A stretch of 64,000 bases of DNA, from NCBI GenBank assembly GCA_900078375.1, contig FLQS01000005.1, forward strand, positions 95,270-159,269. The letters are read 5' to 3'. Numbering within the stretch: the stretch's first letter is position 1; each line of letters opens with the position of its first letter. The translations under genes were made by a program, and so were the position numbers. Below are positions 18,695 to 27,504 of this stretch, piece by piece. The notes beneath the pieces were generated by a model. The model saw nothing but the letters and a program-made list of their open reading frames with translations. It did not search any database and was not told the DNA's origin. The stretch comes from an uncultured Mycobacterium sp. (GTDB lineage Bacteria > Actinomycetota > Actinomycetes > Mycobacteriales > Mycobacteriaceae).

Positions 18695-19515
18695 TGGCAG
18701 AGCTCATCGACACCGTCGCAGTGATCACCGGCGCCGCCCGCGGTCAGGGCAGGAGCCATGCTGTGGCGCTGGCCGCAGAGGGTGCCGACATCATCGCCAT
18801 CGACCGCTGCGCCGACATTGACTCGATCCCCTATCCGCTGGCGACCAAGGAGGATCTCGACGAGACCGTCCGGCTGGTCGAGGCCCAGGGTCGTCGTGTC
18901 GTGCCGGTGGTCGCCGACGTCCGCGACCTTGCTGCCCTGCAGGCCGCAGTGCAGAGCGGCGTGGACGCGCTCGGCGATATCGACATCGTCGTGGCCAACG
19001 CCGGGGTGGTGGCGATCGGCCTCAAGGATCCGCTCGACGAGCAGCTGTACCGCGACATCGTCGAGACCAATCTGAACGGCGTCTGGCACACCATCGCGGC
19101 CACCGTGCCCTCGATCATCCGCAAGGGGCGCGGCGGTTCCATCATCTTGACCAGCTCGGCGCAGGGTCTGGTCGGGCGCGGCGGTGACGGCAGTGCGGCG
19201 ATGTTCGCCTACGCCGCCGCCAAGCACGGTGTGGTGGGACTGATGCGCTCGGCGGCCAATGCGTATGCGCAGCACAACATCCGGGTCAACACCGTGCACC
19301 CGAGCGGTGTCGCCACGCCGATGATCCTCAACGAGAACACTATTCGGATGATTCAGGAGCAGCCGAACGCTGCGGCACTGTCGGCCAACCTGATGCCGGT
19401 CCCGCTCGTCGAGTCCGAGGACGTCACCAACGCGGTGATCTTTCTGGCCAGCCCGAAAGGGCGCTACATCACCGGCGTGGCACTACCTGTCGACGCCGGT
19501 CACGCCGTGATGTGA
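18694..19515 (+). CDS. Mycofactocin-coupled short-chain dehydrogenase
   Basis: The 273-residue SDR has TGAARGQG, ANAG, and a YAAAK active site. After the second beta-strand it carries the insert DSIPYPLATKEDLDETVRLV followed by EAQGRRVV, the hallmark of SDRs that hold NAD(H) non-exchangeably and pass electrons to the peptide cofactor mycofactocin. It probably oxidises an alcohol of the island's substrate. No mycofactocin synthesis gene is in the window. The start is GTG 18694, likely leaderless. Confidence 0.88.
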   Translation: MAELIDTVAVITGAARGQGRSHAVALAAEGADIIAIDRCADIDSIPYPLATKEDLDETVRLVEAQGRRVVPVVADVRDLAALQAAVQSGVDALGDIDIVVANAGVVAIGLKDPLDEQLYRDIVETNLNGVWHTIAATVPSIIRKGRGGSIILTSSAQGLVGRGGDGSAAMFAYAAAKHGVVGLMRSAANAYAQHNIRVNTVHPSGVATPMILNENTIRMIQEQPNAAALSANLMPVPLVESEDVTNAVIFLASPKGRYITGVALPVDAGHAVM

Positions 19516-19535
19516 CCGCGCGAATACGTGGGCGC

Positions 19536-20954
19536 CTAGAGGATCGATCCCGGAGCGTACTTGGCGGCGTCGGGGTCGGCACTGACCAGTTCCTCCACCG
19601 CGGCCACTACCTGGTCCACCTGGCTTGCCGCCGCCCCGGTGAAGGCCTGCTTGTCGGCCAGCGCGGCATCCAGCGCCGCCCGGTCCAGCGGAAGCCGCTC
19701 ATCGGCAGCCAGCCGGTCCAGAAGATCAGGTTCCAAACCTTTTTCACGCATTGCCAGCGCAACGGCCACCGCGTGTTCCTTGATCACCTCGTGGGCGGTC
19801 TCCCGCCCGACCCCGGCCCGCACCGCCGCGATGAGCACCTTGGTGGTGGCCAGGAACGGCAGGTAGCGATCCAGTTCGCGCTGGATCACAGCGGGGTAGG
19901 CGCCGAACTCGTCGAGCACGGTCAGGAACGTCTCGATCTGCCCGTCGATGGCGAAGAAGGCGTCCGGCAGTGCAACCCGGCGCACGACCGAACAGAAGAC
20001 GTCGCCCTCATTCCATTGAGCGCCAGCCAGTTCCGCGGCCATCGAGGCGTAGCCACGCAGCACCACCTGCAATCCGTTGACCCGCTCGCAGCTGCGAGTG
20101 TTCATCTTGTGGGGCATCGCCGACGAGCCGACCTGCCCCGGCGCGAATCCTTCGGTCACCAGTTCGTGGCCGGCCATCAGCCGTACCGTGTGCGCGAACG
20201 ACGACGGACCGGCACCCAGCTGAACGAGCGCCGACACCACGTCGTGGTCCAGCGACCGGGGGTAGACCTGCCCGACGCTACTGAAAACGGCGTTGAAACC
20301 CAGGAATTCGGCGATCCGGCGTTCCAGCTCCGCGAGCCGGACGGCATCGCCGTCGAACAGATCGAGCATGTCCTGCGCGGTGCCCATCGGGCCCTTGATA
20401 CCGCGCAGCGGGTAGCGCTCGATCAGTTCGGCGATGCGCTGCAACGCGATCAGCGTCTCCTCGGCGGCCGAGGCGAACCGCTTGCCCAACGTGGTGGCCT
20501 GCGCGGCGACATTGTGGCTGCGGCCGGCCATCACCAGGTCGCGGTACAGCACCGCACCCTCGGCGAGCCGCGCCACGACGGCCACGCCGTGGGCATGCAC
20601 GAGTTGCAGCGACCGGCGGATCTGCAGCTGCTCGACGTTCTCGGTGAGGTCGCGGCTCGTCATACCCTTGTGCACGTGTTCGTGGCCGGCCAGCGCGTTG
20701 AATTCCTCGATGCGGGCCTTGACGTCGTGGCGGGTGACCCGTTCACGCGCGGCGATCGACGCCAGGTCGACCTGTTCGAGCACTCGCTCGTAATCCTCGA
20801 GAACACCGTCGGGAACGCTCACGCCGAGTTCGGACTGGGCGCGCAGTACCGCAAGCCAGAGCTTGCGTTCGGCGACGATCTTGGCTTCGGGCGACCAGAT
20901 CGCGACCATATCCGCGCTGGCGTAGCGCCCGGCCAGGACATTAGGGATTGTCAC
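19536..20954 (-). CDS. purB: Adenylosuccinate lyase
   Basis: PurB (472 residues) removes fumarate from SAICAR and adenylosuccinate, acting twice in purine synthesis. The fumarase/aspartase signature GSSAMPHKMNTRSCE, the TSRDLTENVEQL motif and the AGRSHNVAAQ region are clear. GTG at 20954 gives the 472 residues expected of mycobacterial PurB; the longer upstream frame is not conserved. It is divergent from the DUF429-RelA fusion, with only 40 bases between the start codons. Confidence 0.96.
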   Translation of the reverse strand: MTIPNVLAGRYASADMVAIWSPEAKIVAERKLWLAVLRAQSELGVSVPDGVLEDYERVLEQVDLASIAARERVTRHDVKARIEEFNALAGHEHVHKGMTSRDLTENVEQLQIRRSLQLVHAHGVAVVARLAEGAVLYRDLVMAGRSHNVAAQATTLGKRFASAAEETLIALQRIAELIERYPLRGIKGPMGTAQDMLDLFDGDAVRLAELERRIAEFLGFNAVFSSVGQVYPRSLDHDVVSALVQLGAGPSSFAHTVRLMAGHELVTEGFAPGQVGSSAMPHKMNTRSCERVNGLQVVLRGYASMAAELAGAQWNEGDVFCSVVRRVALPDAFFAIDGQIETFLTVLDEFGAYPAVIQRELDRYLPFLATTKVLIAAVRAGVGRETAHEVIKEHAVAVALAMREKGLEPDLLDRLAADERLPLDRAALDAALADKQAFTGAAASQVDQVVAAVEELVSADPDAAKYAPGSIL

Positions 20955-20994
20955 AACGCAGTAGCTTACGGCTCTGGTACGGCAAGGTAGACGG

Positions 20995-22713
20995 ATGCAC
21001 TTTGTCGGCCTGGACCTGGCCTGGGGTGAACGCAAGCCCACCGGAGTCGCCGTGCTCGACGCCGATGGGCGGCTCGTTCATATCGCCACGGCGCAAGACG
21101 ATTCGAGCATCCTCGCCGAACTGCGGCCCTATGTCGACGGACCATGTCTGGTCGCCATCGACGCCCCTCTTATCGTGACGAACCCGACCGGCCAGCGCGG
21201 TTGCGAGACGGAATTGAACCGCGACTTCGCCAAGTTCGAGGCCGGTGCGCACCCGGCGAACAGAAAGAAGCCCGAATTCGCCGGCACCCCGCGCGGCGCT
21301 CGGATCGCCGAAGCGCTCGGGCTGGACATGGACCCGCAATCGCGGGCATCGCGGCGGGCCATTGAGGTCTATCCGCATCCGGCCACCGTGGTGCTGTTTC
21401 GGCTCGGCCGCACGCTGAAATACAAGAGCAAGCCGGGCCGCGACTTCACCCAGCTGCGTACCGAACTGCTGCGGCTGATGGACGAGATCGAAAGGCTCGC
21501 ACAGGCTGCGGTACCCCTTCGAGTCGGCGATCACCCGGAATGGATCGCCATGCGCGGCGCCGTCGAGCACGCGCAGCGCAAGAGCGAGCTGCGACGCGCC
21601 GAGGATCCGATCGACGCGGTGGTGTGCGCCTATGTCGGGCTCTACGCCACGCGGCGGCCCGCCTCGGTGACGACCTACGGAGACTTCGCAGGTGGTTACA
21701 TCGTGACGCCGACGCTGCCGACAGACCTGACCCCGGCCCCGCCGGAGCCGACACCCGGTGTGGTCAGCGATGCCGTCGCCCGCTACGCCGAACAGCGGCC
21801 CGCCCTGATTGCCACCACCGAGCACTACCTCGCATTGGTGAAGCGCCTGCTCGACGACGCGGGTATCAACTACCTGAGCGTGACGGCCCGCACCAAGAGC
21901 GTCGCGTCGTTCGCGGCCAAGGCCGATCGCAGCAGCCACGGCCAGCGGCTCTACACCGACCCGTCGACGCAGATCACCGACCAGGTCGGTGTGCGGGTCA
22001 TCACCTACCTGCGCGAGGACGTCACCGCGGTCGGCACGGTGCTGTCGCAGGAATTCGAGGTCCTGGCCGACCTCGACATGGGGCAGGTGACCGCTCGCGA
22101 AGGGCGCTGGGGGTACGCGAGTCGACACCTGCTGGTCGCGATCGACGGTGCGACGCAGCCGGCGTCGGTGCAGGTGCGCACCGTCCTGCAACACGCGTGG
22201 GCGGAGTTCGAACATGACATCCGGTACAAGGGCACGGTCCCCGAGCGAGACGCACCCGAGCTTGACCGCCGGTTCACGCTGGCGGCGGGCCTGCTCGAGT
22301 TGGCCGACCGGGAATTCACCGAGATCCGCGATCGATTGCGGGCGTCGATGGCCGACGACCACACCCCTGCCGTCACAGGCGCAGGCATTGCGACGCCGGT
22401 GCTGGCCACCTATCTGGGGCACCGCTTTCCCGAAGCAGGGTGGTCCCGCACCGAGCACTACGCGTGGATCTCCGATTTGCTGGGCGAGCTGGGCATCCTC
22501 ACCCTGGACGCCCTCGAGGAGCTACTGACCAACCTCGACACCGACGCCGTCAACGAGAAAATGGACTACCGCTTCCCGGCAGGTGCGGTGCGCCGCTTGG
22601 ACGATGCCCTGCTGGCTGCGTTCGCCGATCGATACGTCGGGCTGGCGGGCAACGCGCATCGGGTGGCGTTGCTGCAGACCCGGCTGCGGCGGTTGCAGCC
22701 AGGCACCGGCTAG
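20995..22713 (+). CDS. DUF429 (RNase HII-type) - RelA/SpoT (p)ppGpp synthetase fusion
   Basis: The 572-residue protein joins two enzymes. Residues 1 to about 235 form a DUF429 domain with an RNase H-like start (HFVGLDLAWGE) and acidic motifs (VAIDAPL, AEDPIDAVVCAY). Residues of about 260-430 form a RelA/SpoT synthetase: DQVGVRVITYL (about 332), WGYASRHLLVA (GYxSxH, about 371) and VQVRTVLQHAWAEFEHDIRYK (about 392). No HD hydrolase domain is present. The remaining C-terminal 140 residues are helical. The architecture is that of M. smegmatis MS_RHII-RSD, which both cuts RNA:DNA hybrids and makes (p)ppGpp. It is divergent from purB and overlaps the convergent SDR by four bases. Confidence 0.88.
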   Translation: MHFVGLDLAWGERKPTGVAVLDADGRLVHIATAQDDSSILAELRPYVDGPCLVAIDAPLIVTNPTGQRGCETELNRDFAKFEAGAHPANRKKPEFAGTPRGARIAEALGLDMDPQSRASRRAIEVYPHPATVVLFRLGRTLKYKSKPGRDFTQLRTELLRLMDEIERLAQAAVPLRVGDHPEWIAMRGAVEHAQRKSELRRAEDPIDAVVCAYVGLYATRRPASVTTYGDFAGGYIVTPTLPTDLTPAPPEPTPGVVSDAVARYAEQRPALIATTEHYLALVKRLLDDAGINYLSVTARTKSVASFAAKADRSSHGQRLYTDPSTQITDQVGVRVITYLREDVTAVGTVLSQEFEVLADLDMGQVTAREGRWGYASRHLLVAIDGATQPASVQVRTVLQHAWAEFEHDIRYKGTVPERDAPELDRRFTLAAGLLELADREFTEIRDRLRASMADDHTPAVTGAGIATPVLATYLGHRFPEAGWSRTEHYAWISDLLGELGILTLDALEELLTNLDTDAVNEKMDYRFPAGAVRRLDDALLAAFADRYVGLAGNAHRVALLQTRLRRLQPGTG

Positions 22714-23708
22714 GCGCGTAGGCCCGACCACGCTTCCGATGTACCGGTCAGCCGGCTCACCTGTTCCAGGAATCGGCGCACCTTCACCGGGTTCTCGTGG
22801 CGCTGCCAGCCGAACGTCGTCGGTCGCTGTCTTCGGTCATGCCAGAAATGCCCGGGCGTGGAATCCGGTCGGGTGGCCACCAGCCACACCGCGGTGTCGG
22901 CACCGTCGGCCACATCGCGCAGCAGCGGCTTGGTGACCGTGCGGAAGCGCGGCAAGTACTCAGCCACCCCGGGGGTGTCGACCCAGCCAGGGTGCATGCT
23001 CTCCACCCGGATCTCGGTTCCGGCCAGCCGGCGCGCCCACGAATCCGCCAGCACCACTTGCATCTTCTTGGTCCGCGCGTAGGTCCGCACCCCGTTGTAG
23101 CCGCGCCGAGACTCCAGATCGTCGACCACCAGCGGCGCGCCATACATGCCGCCGGAGGACACGAACACCACCGAGGCACCGCCCGCCGCCCGCAGCAGCG
23201 GCAGCAGGCGTTCGGTGATCAGGTGCGGACCGAGGACGTGGGTGGCCAACTGCACCTCGTGGCCCTCACGCGTCACCATGCGGTCCTTGGGCATCAGCCC
23301 GGCGTTGTGCACCAACCCGTTCAGTGCGGGCACGCGGTTGGCGAAGTCGGCCGTCCACTCGCGCACCACATCGAGATCGGAGACGTCGCACACTTCCGTC
23401 ACAACGTGGGCGTCGGCGACCGAGTCCCGGATCATGGCCGACGCACGATCCACCTTGCCGGTATTGCGACCCAGCAGGTGCACGGTAGCGCCCAACCCGG
23501 CAAAGGACTGCGCCATCGCCAGGCCGATACCCGCAGTCGCCCCGGTGATCAGCACCCGCTTGCCCACTAGCGCCCGCGGCCCCGCGTCGGCCGCCCACCA
23601 ACGCCGCCGCAATCCCGACCCGATCTTGGTGTAGCCGACGATCAACGTCCGGTCCAGCACGCCATCGAGCAGTTCCACGGCCGGCCGGGCGAGCCCGGAG
23701 AAGTCCAT
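22710..23708 (-). CDS. Short-chain dehydrogenase, DHRS-like
   Basis: The 332-residue SDR has an N-terminal extension of about 45 residues (TLIVGYTKIGSGLRRRWW, amphipathic) before the TGATAGIG cofactor site, then HNAG and a catalytic YARTK motif in which Arg replaces the usual Ala/Ser. It ends in a long Arg-rich tail. The pattern matches eukaryote-like DHRS/retinol dehydrogenase-type proteins of mycobacteria that sit near membranes. The substrate is unknown. The upstream TetR, 18 bases away, likely forms an operon with it. Confidence 0.82.
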   Translation of the reverse strand: MDFSGLARPAVELLDGVLDRTLIVGYTKIGSGLRRRWWAADAGPRALVGKRVLITGATAGIGLAMAQSFAGLGATVHLLGRNTGKVDRASAMIRDSVADAHVVTEVCDVSDLDVVREWTADFANRVPALNGLVHNAGLMPKDRMVTREGHEVQLATHVLGPHLITERLLPLLRAAGGASVVFVSSGGMYGAPLVVDDLESRRGYNGVRTYARTKKMQVVLADSWARRLAGTEIRVESMHPGWVDTPGVAEYLPRFRTVTKPLLRDVADGADTAVWLVATRPDSTPGHFWHDRRQRPTTFGWQRHENPVKVRRFLEQVSRLTGTSEAWSGLRA

Positions 23709-23726
23709 GTCTACGAACGTAATCGC

Positions 23727-24335
23727 TTACACCCGGATGGTGCGCTCGTCGATCGGCGCCAACACGTCGATCACGTCCATCAGCGTGGTCCTGGCCAGCT
23801 CGCGCGGGCCGTCCCCATCGCTGACGAGCGCCGAGACCACCGCGCCGTCGACGGCATTGACCAGCGCGGTCACCATATCGACCCGCATGTTGCGTCCCGA
23901 GCGCGCAATCGCCTCCACCACGGCGTCGACCCGCTGCTGCAGCAGCCGGCGTTGGATTTCCCGCAGTTCGGGCTGGCGGGCGCAGGCGATGTAGCGCTCG
24001 TAACGCGAGATCAGTTCTTCGCTGCTGGCCTCGCCGTCCGCATCCCCGACCAACAGGTCGACCAGCACGTCGGCGGTCGCCTCGGCACCGCGGCGGCGGC
24101 GCGGTAACGCGTCGACCCGGGCCCGCAGCTGCGCGGTCTCGACGGCGCAGATGTACTCGACAGCCTTGTGCACCAGATCGTCGAGCGACGAAAAGTAATA
24201 GGTGGTCGAGGCCAGCGGCAGACCCGCGCGACGAGCCACCGCACGATGGCGCACGGCCTCGAATCCGGCTTCGCGCAGCAGCTCGGCGGCCGCGCTGATC
24301 AGCGCGTACCGTCGTCGTTCCCCCTTGGGGGTCAT
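23727..24335 (-). CDS. TetR-family regulator
   Basis: This regulator of about 202 residues has a clear HTH (ALISAAAELLREAGFEAVRHR, then GLPLASTTYYFSSLDDL). I took ATG 24335 (MTPKGERRRYALI) because the preceding 15 in-frame residues are hydrophobic and not typical of the family. It is read with the downstream SDR and is divergent from the Tat-exported esterase, with 124 bases between the starts, so it may regulate either. Confidence 0.82.
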   Translation of the reverse strand: MTPKGERRRYALISAAAELLREAGFEAVRHRAVARRAGLPLASTTYYFSSLDDLVHKAVEYICAVETAQLRARVDALPRRRRGAEATADVLVDLLVGDADGEASSEELISRYERYIACARQPELREIQRRLLQQRVDAVVEAIARSGRNMRVDMVTALVNAVDGAVVSALVSDGDGPRELARTTLMDVIDVLAPIDERTIRV

Positions 24336-24459
24336 CGCTGCCGTCACGTTCAGCAATGCTGCCAGCAGCGTCGACGGCACATCGCTCTTTCAGAAGAATC
24401 ATTAACCTGGCTTTGACCTGCCACTAGGCTGAACCGCCCGCGATGGCATGATGTGCCGA

Positions 24460-25362
24460 ATGGCGAACCTGAGCCGTCGCGCTGTTCTGCGACTTGGCGC
24501 CGGAGCCGTCGCAGGCGCCGCGGGTGCCTTCGCTGCCGGCCGCATGCTGGAATCCACCGCACACCTGGTCGGCCCGGATATCGCGATGACCGGTGTCGGC
24601 GCGCCATTGCTGCCGCCGGCCCCCCTGGACCCGGCACCGGCCGGCGCCCCCGCCCCGACGATGGTCACCGGCTCGTTCGTGTCGGCTGCGCGTGGCGGCG
24701 TCAACACCAATTGGGCCATCGCCCGCCCGCCCGGACAGACTGCGCCGCTGCGGCCGGTGATCGCCTTGCACGGCAAGGGCCAGGATGCGGCGGGCGTGAT
24801 GGCCGGCGGCGTCGAGCAGGGCCTGGCCCAGGCTGTGGCGGCCGGGCTGCCGCCGTTCGCCGTGGTGGCCGTCGACGGTGGCGGCAGCTACTGGCACAAA
24901 CGCGCGTCCGGCGAAGACTCCGGGGCCATGGTCCTCGACGAGCTGATCCCGATGCTCGGCGGTCAGGGGCTGGACACCTCGCGGGTCGCCTTCCTCGGGT
25001 GGTCGATGGGCGGTTACGGCGCGCTGCTGCTCGGCGCCCGCCTCGGTCCGGCCCGCACCGCGGCGATCACCGCGGTCAGCCCGGCGCTGTGGCTGTCGTC
25101 CGGCGCCGCCGCACCCGGCGCATTCGACGGCCCCGACGACTTCGCCGCCAACAGCGTCTTCGGCCTGCCTGCGTTGGCATCGATCCCCATCCGGATCGAC
25201 TGCGGCAACAGCGACCCGTTCTATTCGGCGACCAAACAGTTCATCGCCCAGCTGCCCCATCCCCCGGCCGGCGGCTTCTCGCCGGGCGGGCACGACGGCG
25301 GCTACTGGAGCTCACAACTGCCCGGCGAGCTGACCTGGATGGCCCCCCTCCTGACGGCTTAG
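24460..25362 (+). CDS. Tat-exported alpha/beta-hydrolase (esterase, Rv0774c-like)
   Basis: A 300-residue exported esterase. The N-terminus ANLSRRAVLRLGAGAVAGA is a twin-arginine signal, followed by a Pro/Ala-rich linker to about residue 70. The hydrolase domain shows the nucleophile GWSMGGYGA, an Asp in DCGNSDPF and the His in SPGGHDGGYW, a fold related to esterase D and the antigen 85 proteins. It would act in the cell envelope on lipid esters. Start codons at 24448 and 24451 are also possible. The tail overlaps the convergent gene by four bases. Confidence 0.85.
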   Translation: MANLSRRAVLRLGAGAVAGAAGAFAAGRMLESTAHLVGPDIAMTGVGAPLLPPAPLDPAPAGAPAPTMVTGSFVSAARGGVNTNWAIARPPGQTAPLRPVIALHGKGQDAAGVMAGGVEQGLAQAVAAGLPPFAVVAVDGGGSYWHKRASGEDSGAMVLDELIPMLGGQGLDTSRVAFLGWSMGGYGALLLGARLGPARTAAITAVSPALWLSSGAAAPGAFDGPDDFAANSVFGLPALASIPIRIDCGNSDPFYSATKQFIAQLPHPPAGGFSPGGHDGGYWSSQLPGELTWMAPLLTA

Positions 25363-26147
25363 ACGACGTTGACGGCGTCGAGAAATGCTGTCGCGTAATC
25401 GATGTCGCCCCTGATCCGCACATCGCGGTCACGCCAGCCGACCCGCTGGGTGCCCCACTCCGGAAACTCCAGCGCCACCCCGGTGATCTCTGTGGCCGAT
25501 CCGTCGGCCGAGCCCGGCATGACCGAGCCGTCAGGCGCGACGCGCCAGGTGCCGCCGCCGGGCCCGGTCAACGTGATCGCCAGCGGTCGGTCCAGCCACG
25601 CCGGAGCCGCCGCACGCACCTGGTTCGACAGCACCGCCATCATCCATTCCAGGACGACGGACATCCGGTTGGCATCGGTGTCCGGCGCGGGTCGCCCCAA
25701 CGCCGGCGCCATGTCGTGATGCAGGTGCGTGTGGTGGTCGAAGACCATCGCACTGGGCAGCAGGCGAACCGGGAAGCTGCCGAGTTCGGCCAGCGGCATC
25801 CGGACCCGGGCCAGCGGGCTGCCGGCCAGCAGCGGGAACACGACGGCGACGACGCCGCTCCACCGGCGGTATTCGGCGAGGACGTCCGGCCCCGACCGGT
25901 CCCGCCGGGTGTCGACCATCAGATCGTTGGCGCTCTCGATGTCGTTGCCCCGCATGAACTTCGCGGCACCGGGGCTGAAGGGTGCGCGGCAGCCGGTGCC
26001 CATGTGGGCGAGGACGTCCTGAATGCGCCAGCCCTGGGCGCGGCTGTCCATCCGCCATTCGGCGGGATCGAGCTCGGCGCAGAAGGCCAGCATGTCGGCG
26101 CGCTCGGCCTTGAACGCCACACGACGGTCCGGTGTCACGTCGGCCAT
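25359..26147 (-). CDS. Maleylpyruvate isomerase-like, DinB/MDMPI-fold protein
   Basis: The 262-residue protein starts with ERADMLAFCAELDPAEW and has WRIQDVLAHMGTG, the mycothiol-dependent maleylpyruvate isomerase N-terminal helix bundle with a metal-binding His. Further histidines lie in DHHTHLHHDM. Such proteins bind a divalent metal and use mycothiol in place of glutathione, but few have known substrates. It is divergent from the P450 at 26233 and may be linked to it. Confidence 0.7.
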   Translation of the reverse strand: MADVTPDRRVAFKAERADMLAFCAELDPAEWRMDSRAQGWRIQDVLAHMGTGCRAPFSPGAAKFMRGNDIESANDLMVDTRRDRSGPDVLAEYRRWSGVVAVVFPLLAGSPLARVRMPLAELGSFPVRLLPSAMVFDHHTHLHHDMAPALGRPAPDTDANRMSVVLEWMMAVLSNQVRAAAPAWLDRPLAITLTGPGGGTWRVAPDGSVMPGSADGSATEITGVALEFPEWGTQRVGWRDRDVRIRGDIDYATAFLDAVNVV

Positions 26148-26173
26148 GATTGTCTCCCGTTCTGGAATTGTCT

Positions 26174-26190
26174 ACAGTCGCTGTTACTGT
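26174..26190. promoter_or_regulatory. Inverted repeat ACAGT-N7-ACTGT with -10-like box
   Basis: A small dyad lies between the divergent MDMPI-like gene and the P450. Its right end contains TACTGT (26185-26190), which reads as a -10 element for the P450 with a leader of about 36 bases. The arms are only five bases, so this may be chance. Confidence 0.3.
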
Positions 26191-26232
26191 CAGCCATTCG
26201 ATAAGCCTTTCGGAAGCGTCACCGAGGAGATC

Positions 26233-27504
26233 ATGACCGTCGACAGCCTGCCGCTATCTCCGCGGCCATACCACCCGTTGGACATCTCGGCACCGGACTT
26301 CTGGACCGCCGACTTCGCCACCCGCGACCACACGTTCGCCCGACTGCGCGCCGCCGACGGGCTGTCCTGGCATGCCCCGGTGTCCTCGGTCTTCCCGCAT
26401 TCCGAAACCGGGTACTGGGCGATCACCCGCCACGCCGACATCAAGTACGTCAGCCAGCACACCGACATCTTCAGCTCGGCACTGGGAATGAGCGTCGACC
26501 CCCTCCCGGCCGAGGTGCAGCAGGCCACCAGCTTCTTCCTGGCCATGGATCCGCCCGAGCACACCCTGTATCGGCGGCTGATCAGCGCGGCCTTCACCCC
26601 CAAGCAGGTCCGCCGGATCGAGGCCCAGATTCAGGCCAATGCCGCCGACATCGTCGACCGGCTGATCGAGAAGCTTCGCGACGGTGCGGAAATCGACTTC
26701 GTCAGCGAATGCTCGGCCAAGCTTCCGATGCGGACCGTCTCGGACATGATCGGCATCGCCCCCGCCGATCAGGAGGCGGTGGCGTACGCGGCCGAGAGTC
26801 TGTTCAGCGCCACCGACGACGACTACGCCAGTTTCGAGGAACGCGCGACGCATGCCCTGACCCAGATCGGCATTCTGACCAATTCGGGTATCGAGCTGGC
26901 GCAGCTGCGCCGCCGCGAACCGCACGACGACCTGATGACCAACATCGTCAATGCCGAGGTCGACGGCCACCGGCTCACCGACATCCAGATCGGGTCGTTC
27001 ATGGTGCTACTGGGCGCGGCGGGCAACGACACCACCAAGCAGACCACCTCGCACGCGTTCAAGGCGCTCGCCGACAATCCCGCCCAGAAGGCTTGGCTGC
27101 TCGAGGATTTCGACGCTAGGATCGGCCCAGCCGCCGAGGAGTTCATCCGCTGGGCCACCCCCGTGCTCAACTTCGCCCGGCATGCCACGGTCGATACCGA
27201 GCTGGCCGGCACCACGATCAAGGCCGGCGAGAAGGTCGCGCTGTTCTACTGTTCGGCCAACCGCGACGAGGCGGTGTTCGACCGACCGGGCGAGTTCGAC
27301 ATCACCCGATCACCCAACCCGCACTTCGGGTTCGGCGGCGGCGGGCCGCACTTCTGCCTCGGCGCCAACCTCGCCAGGACCGAGCTGCGGCACCTGTTCC
27401 ACCAGCTGCTCACCCGGCTACCGGAGGTCGAGGTCGGCGAGCCGGAATACCTGCACAGCAACGTTATTCACGGTGTGAAGCGGTTGCCCGTCAGGCTAGC
27501 GTGA
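26233..27504 (+). CDS. Cytochrome P450 (family uncertain)
   Basis: The 423-residue P450 has an I-helix [14 protein letters not shown], ExxR in EEFIRWATP, and the heme loop [19 protein letters not shown]. It is closest in style to the CYP125/CYP142/CYP124 lipid-oxidising group, but I cannot name a family. ATG 26233 was chosen for its GAGGAG site at 26224. Its 3' end overlaps purD by 14 bases, convergent. No ferredoxin lies next to it. Confidence 0.88.
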   Translation: MTVDSLPLSPRPYHPLDISAPDFWTADFATRDHTFARLRAADGLSWHAPVSSVFPHSETGYWAITRHADIKYVSQHTDIFSSALGMSVDPLPAEVQQATSFFLAMDPPEHTLYRRLISAAFTPKQVRRIEAQIQANAADIVDRLIEKLRDGAEIDFVSECSAKLPMRTVSDMIGIAPADQEAVAYAAESLFSATDDDYASFEERATHALTQIGILTNSGIELAQLRRREPHDDLMTNIVNAEVDGHRLTDIQIGSFMVLLGAAGNDTTKQTTSHAFKALADNPAQKAWLLEDFDARIGPAAEEFIRWATPVLNFARHATVDTELAGTTIKAGEKVALFYCSANRDEAVFDRPGEFDITRSPNPHFGFGGGGPHFCLGANLARTELRHLFHQLLTRLPEVEVGEPEYLHSNVIHGVKRLPVRLA

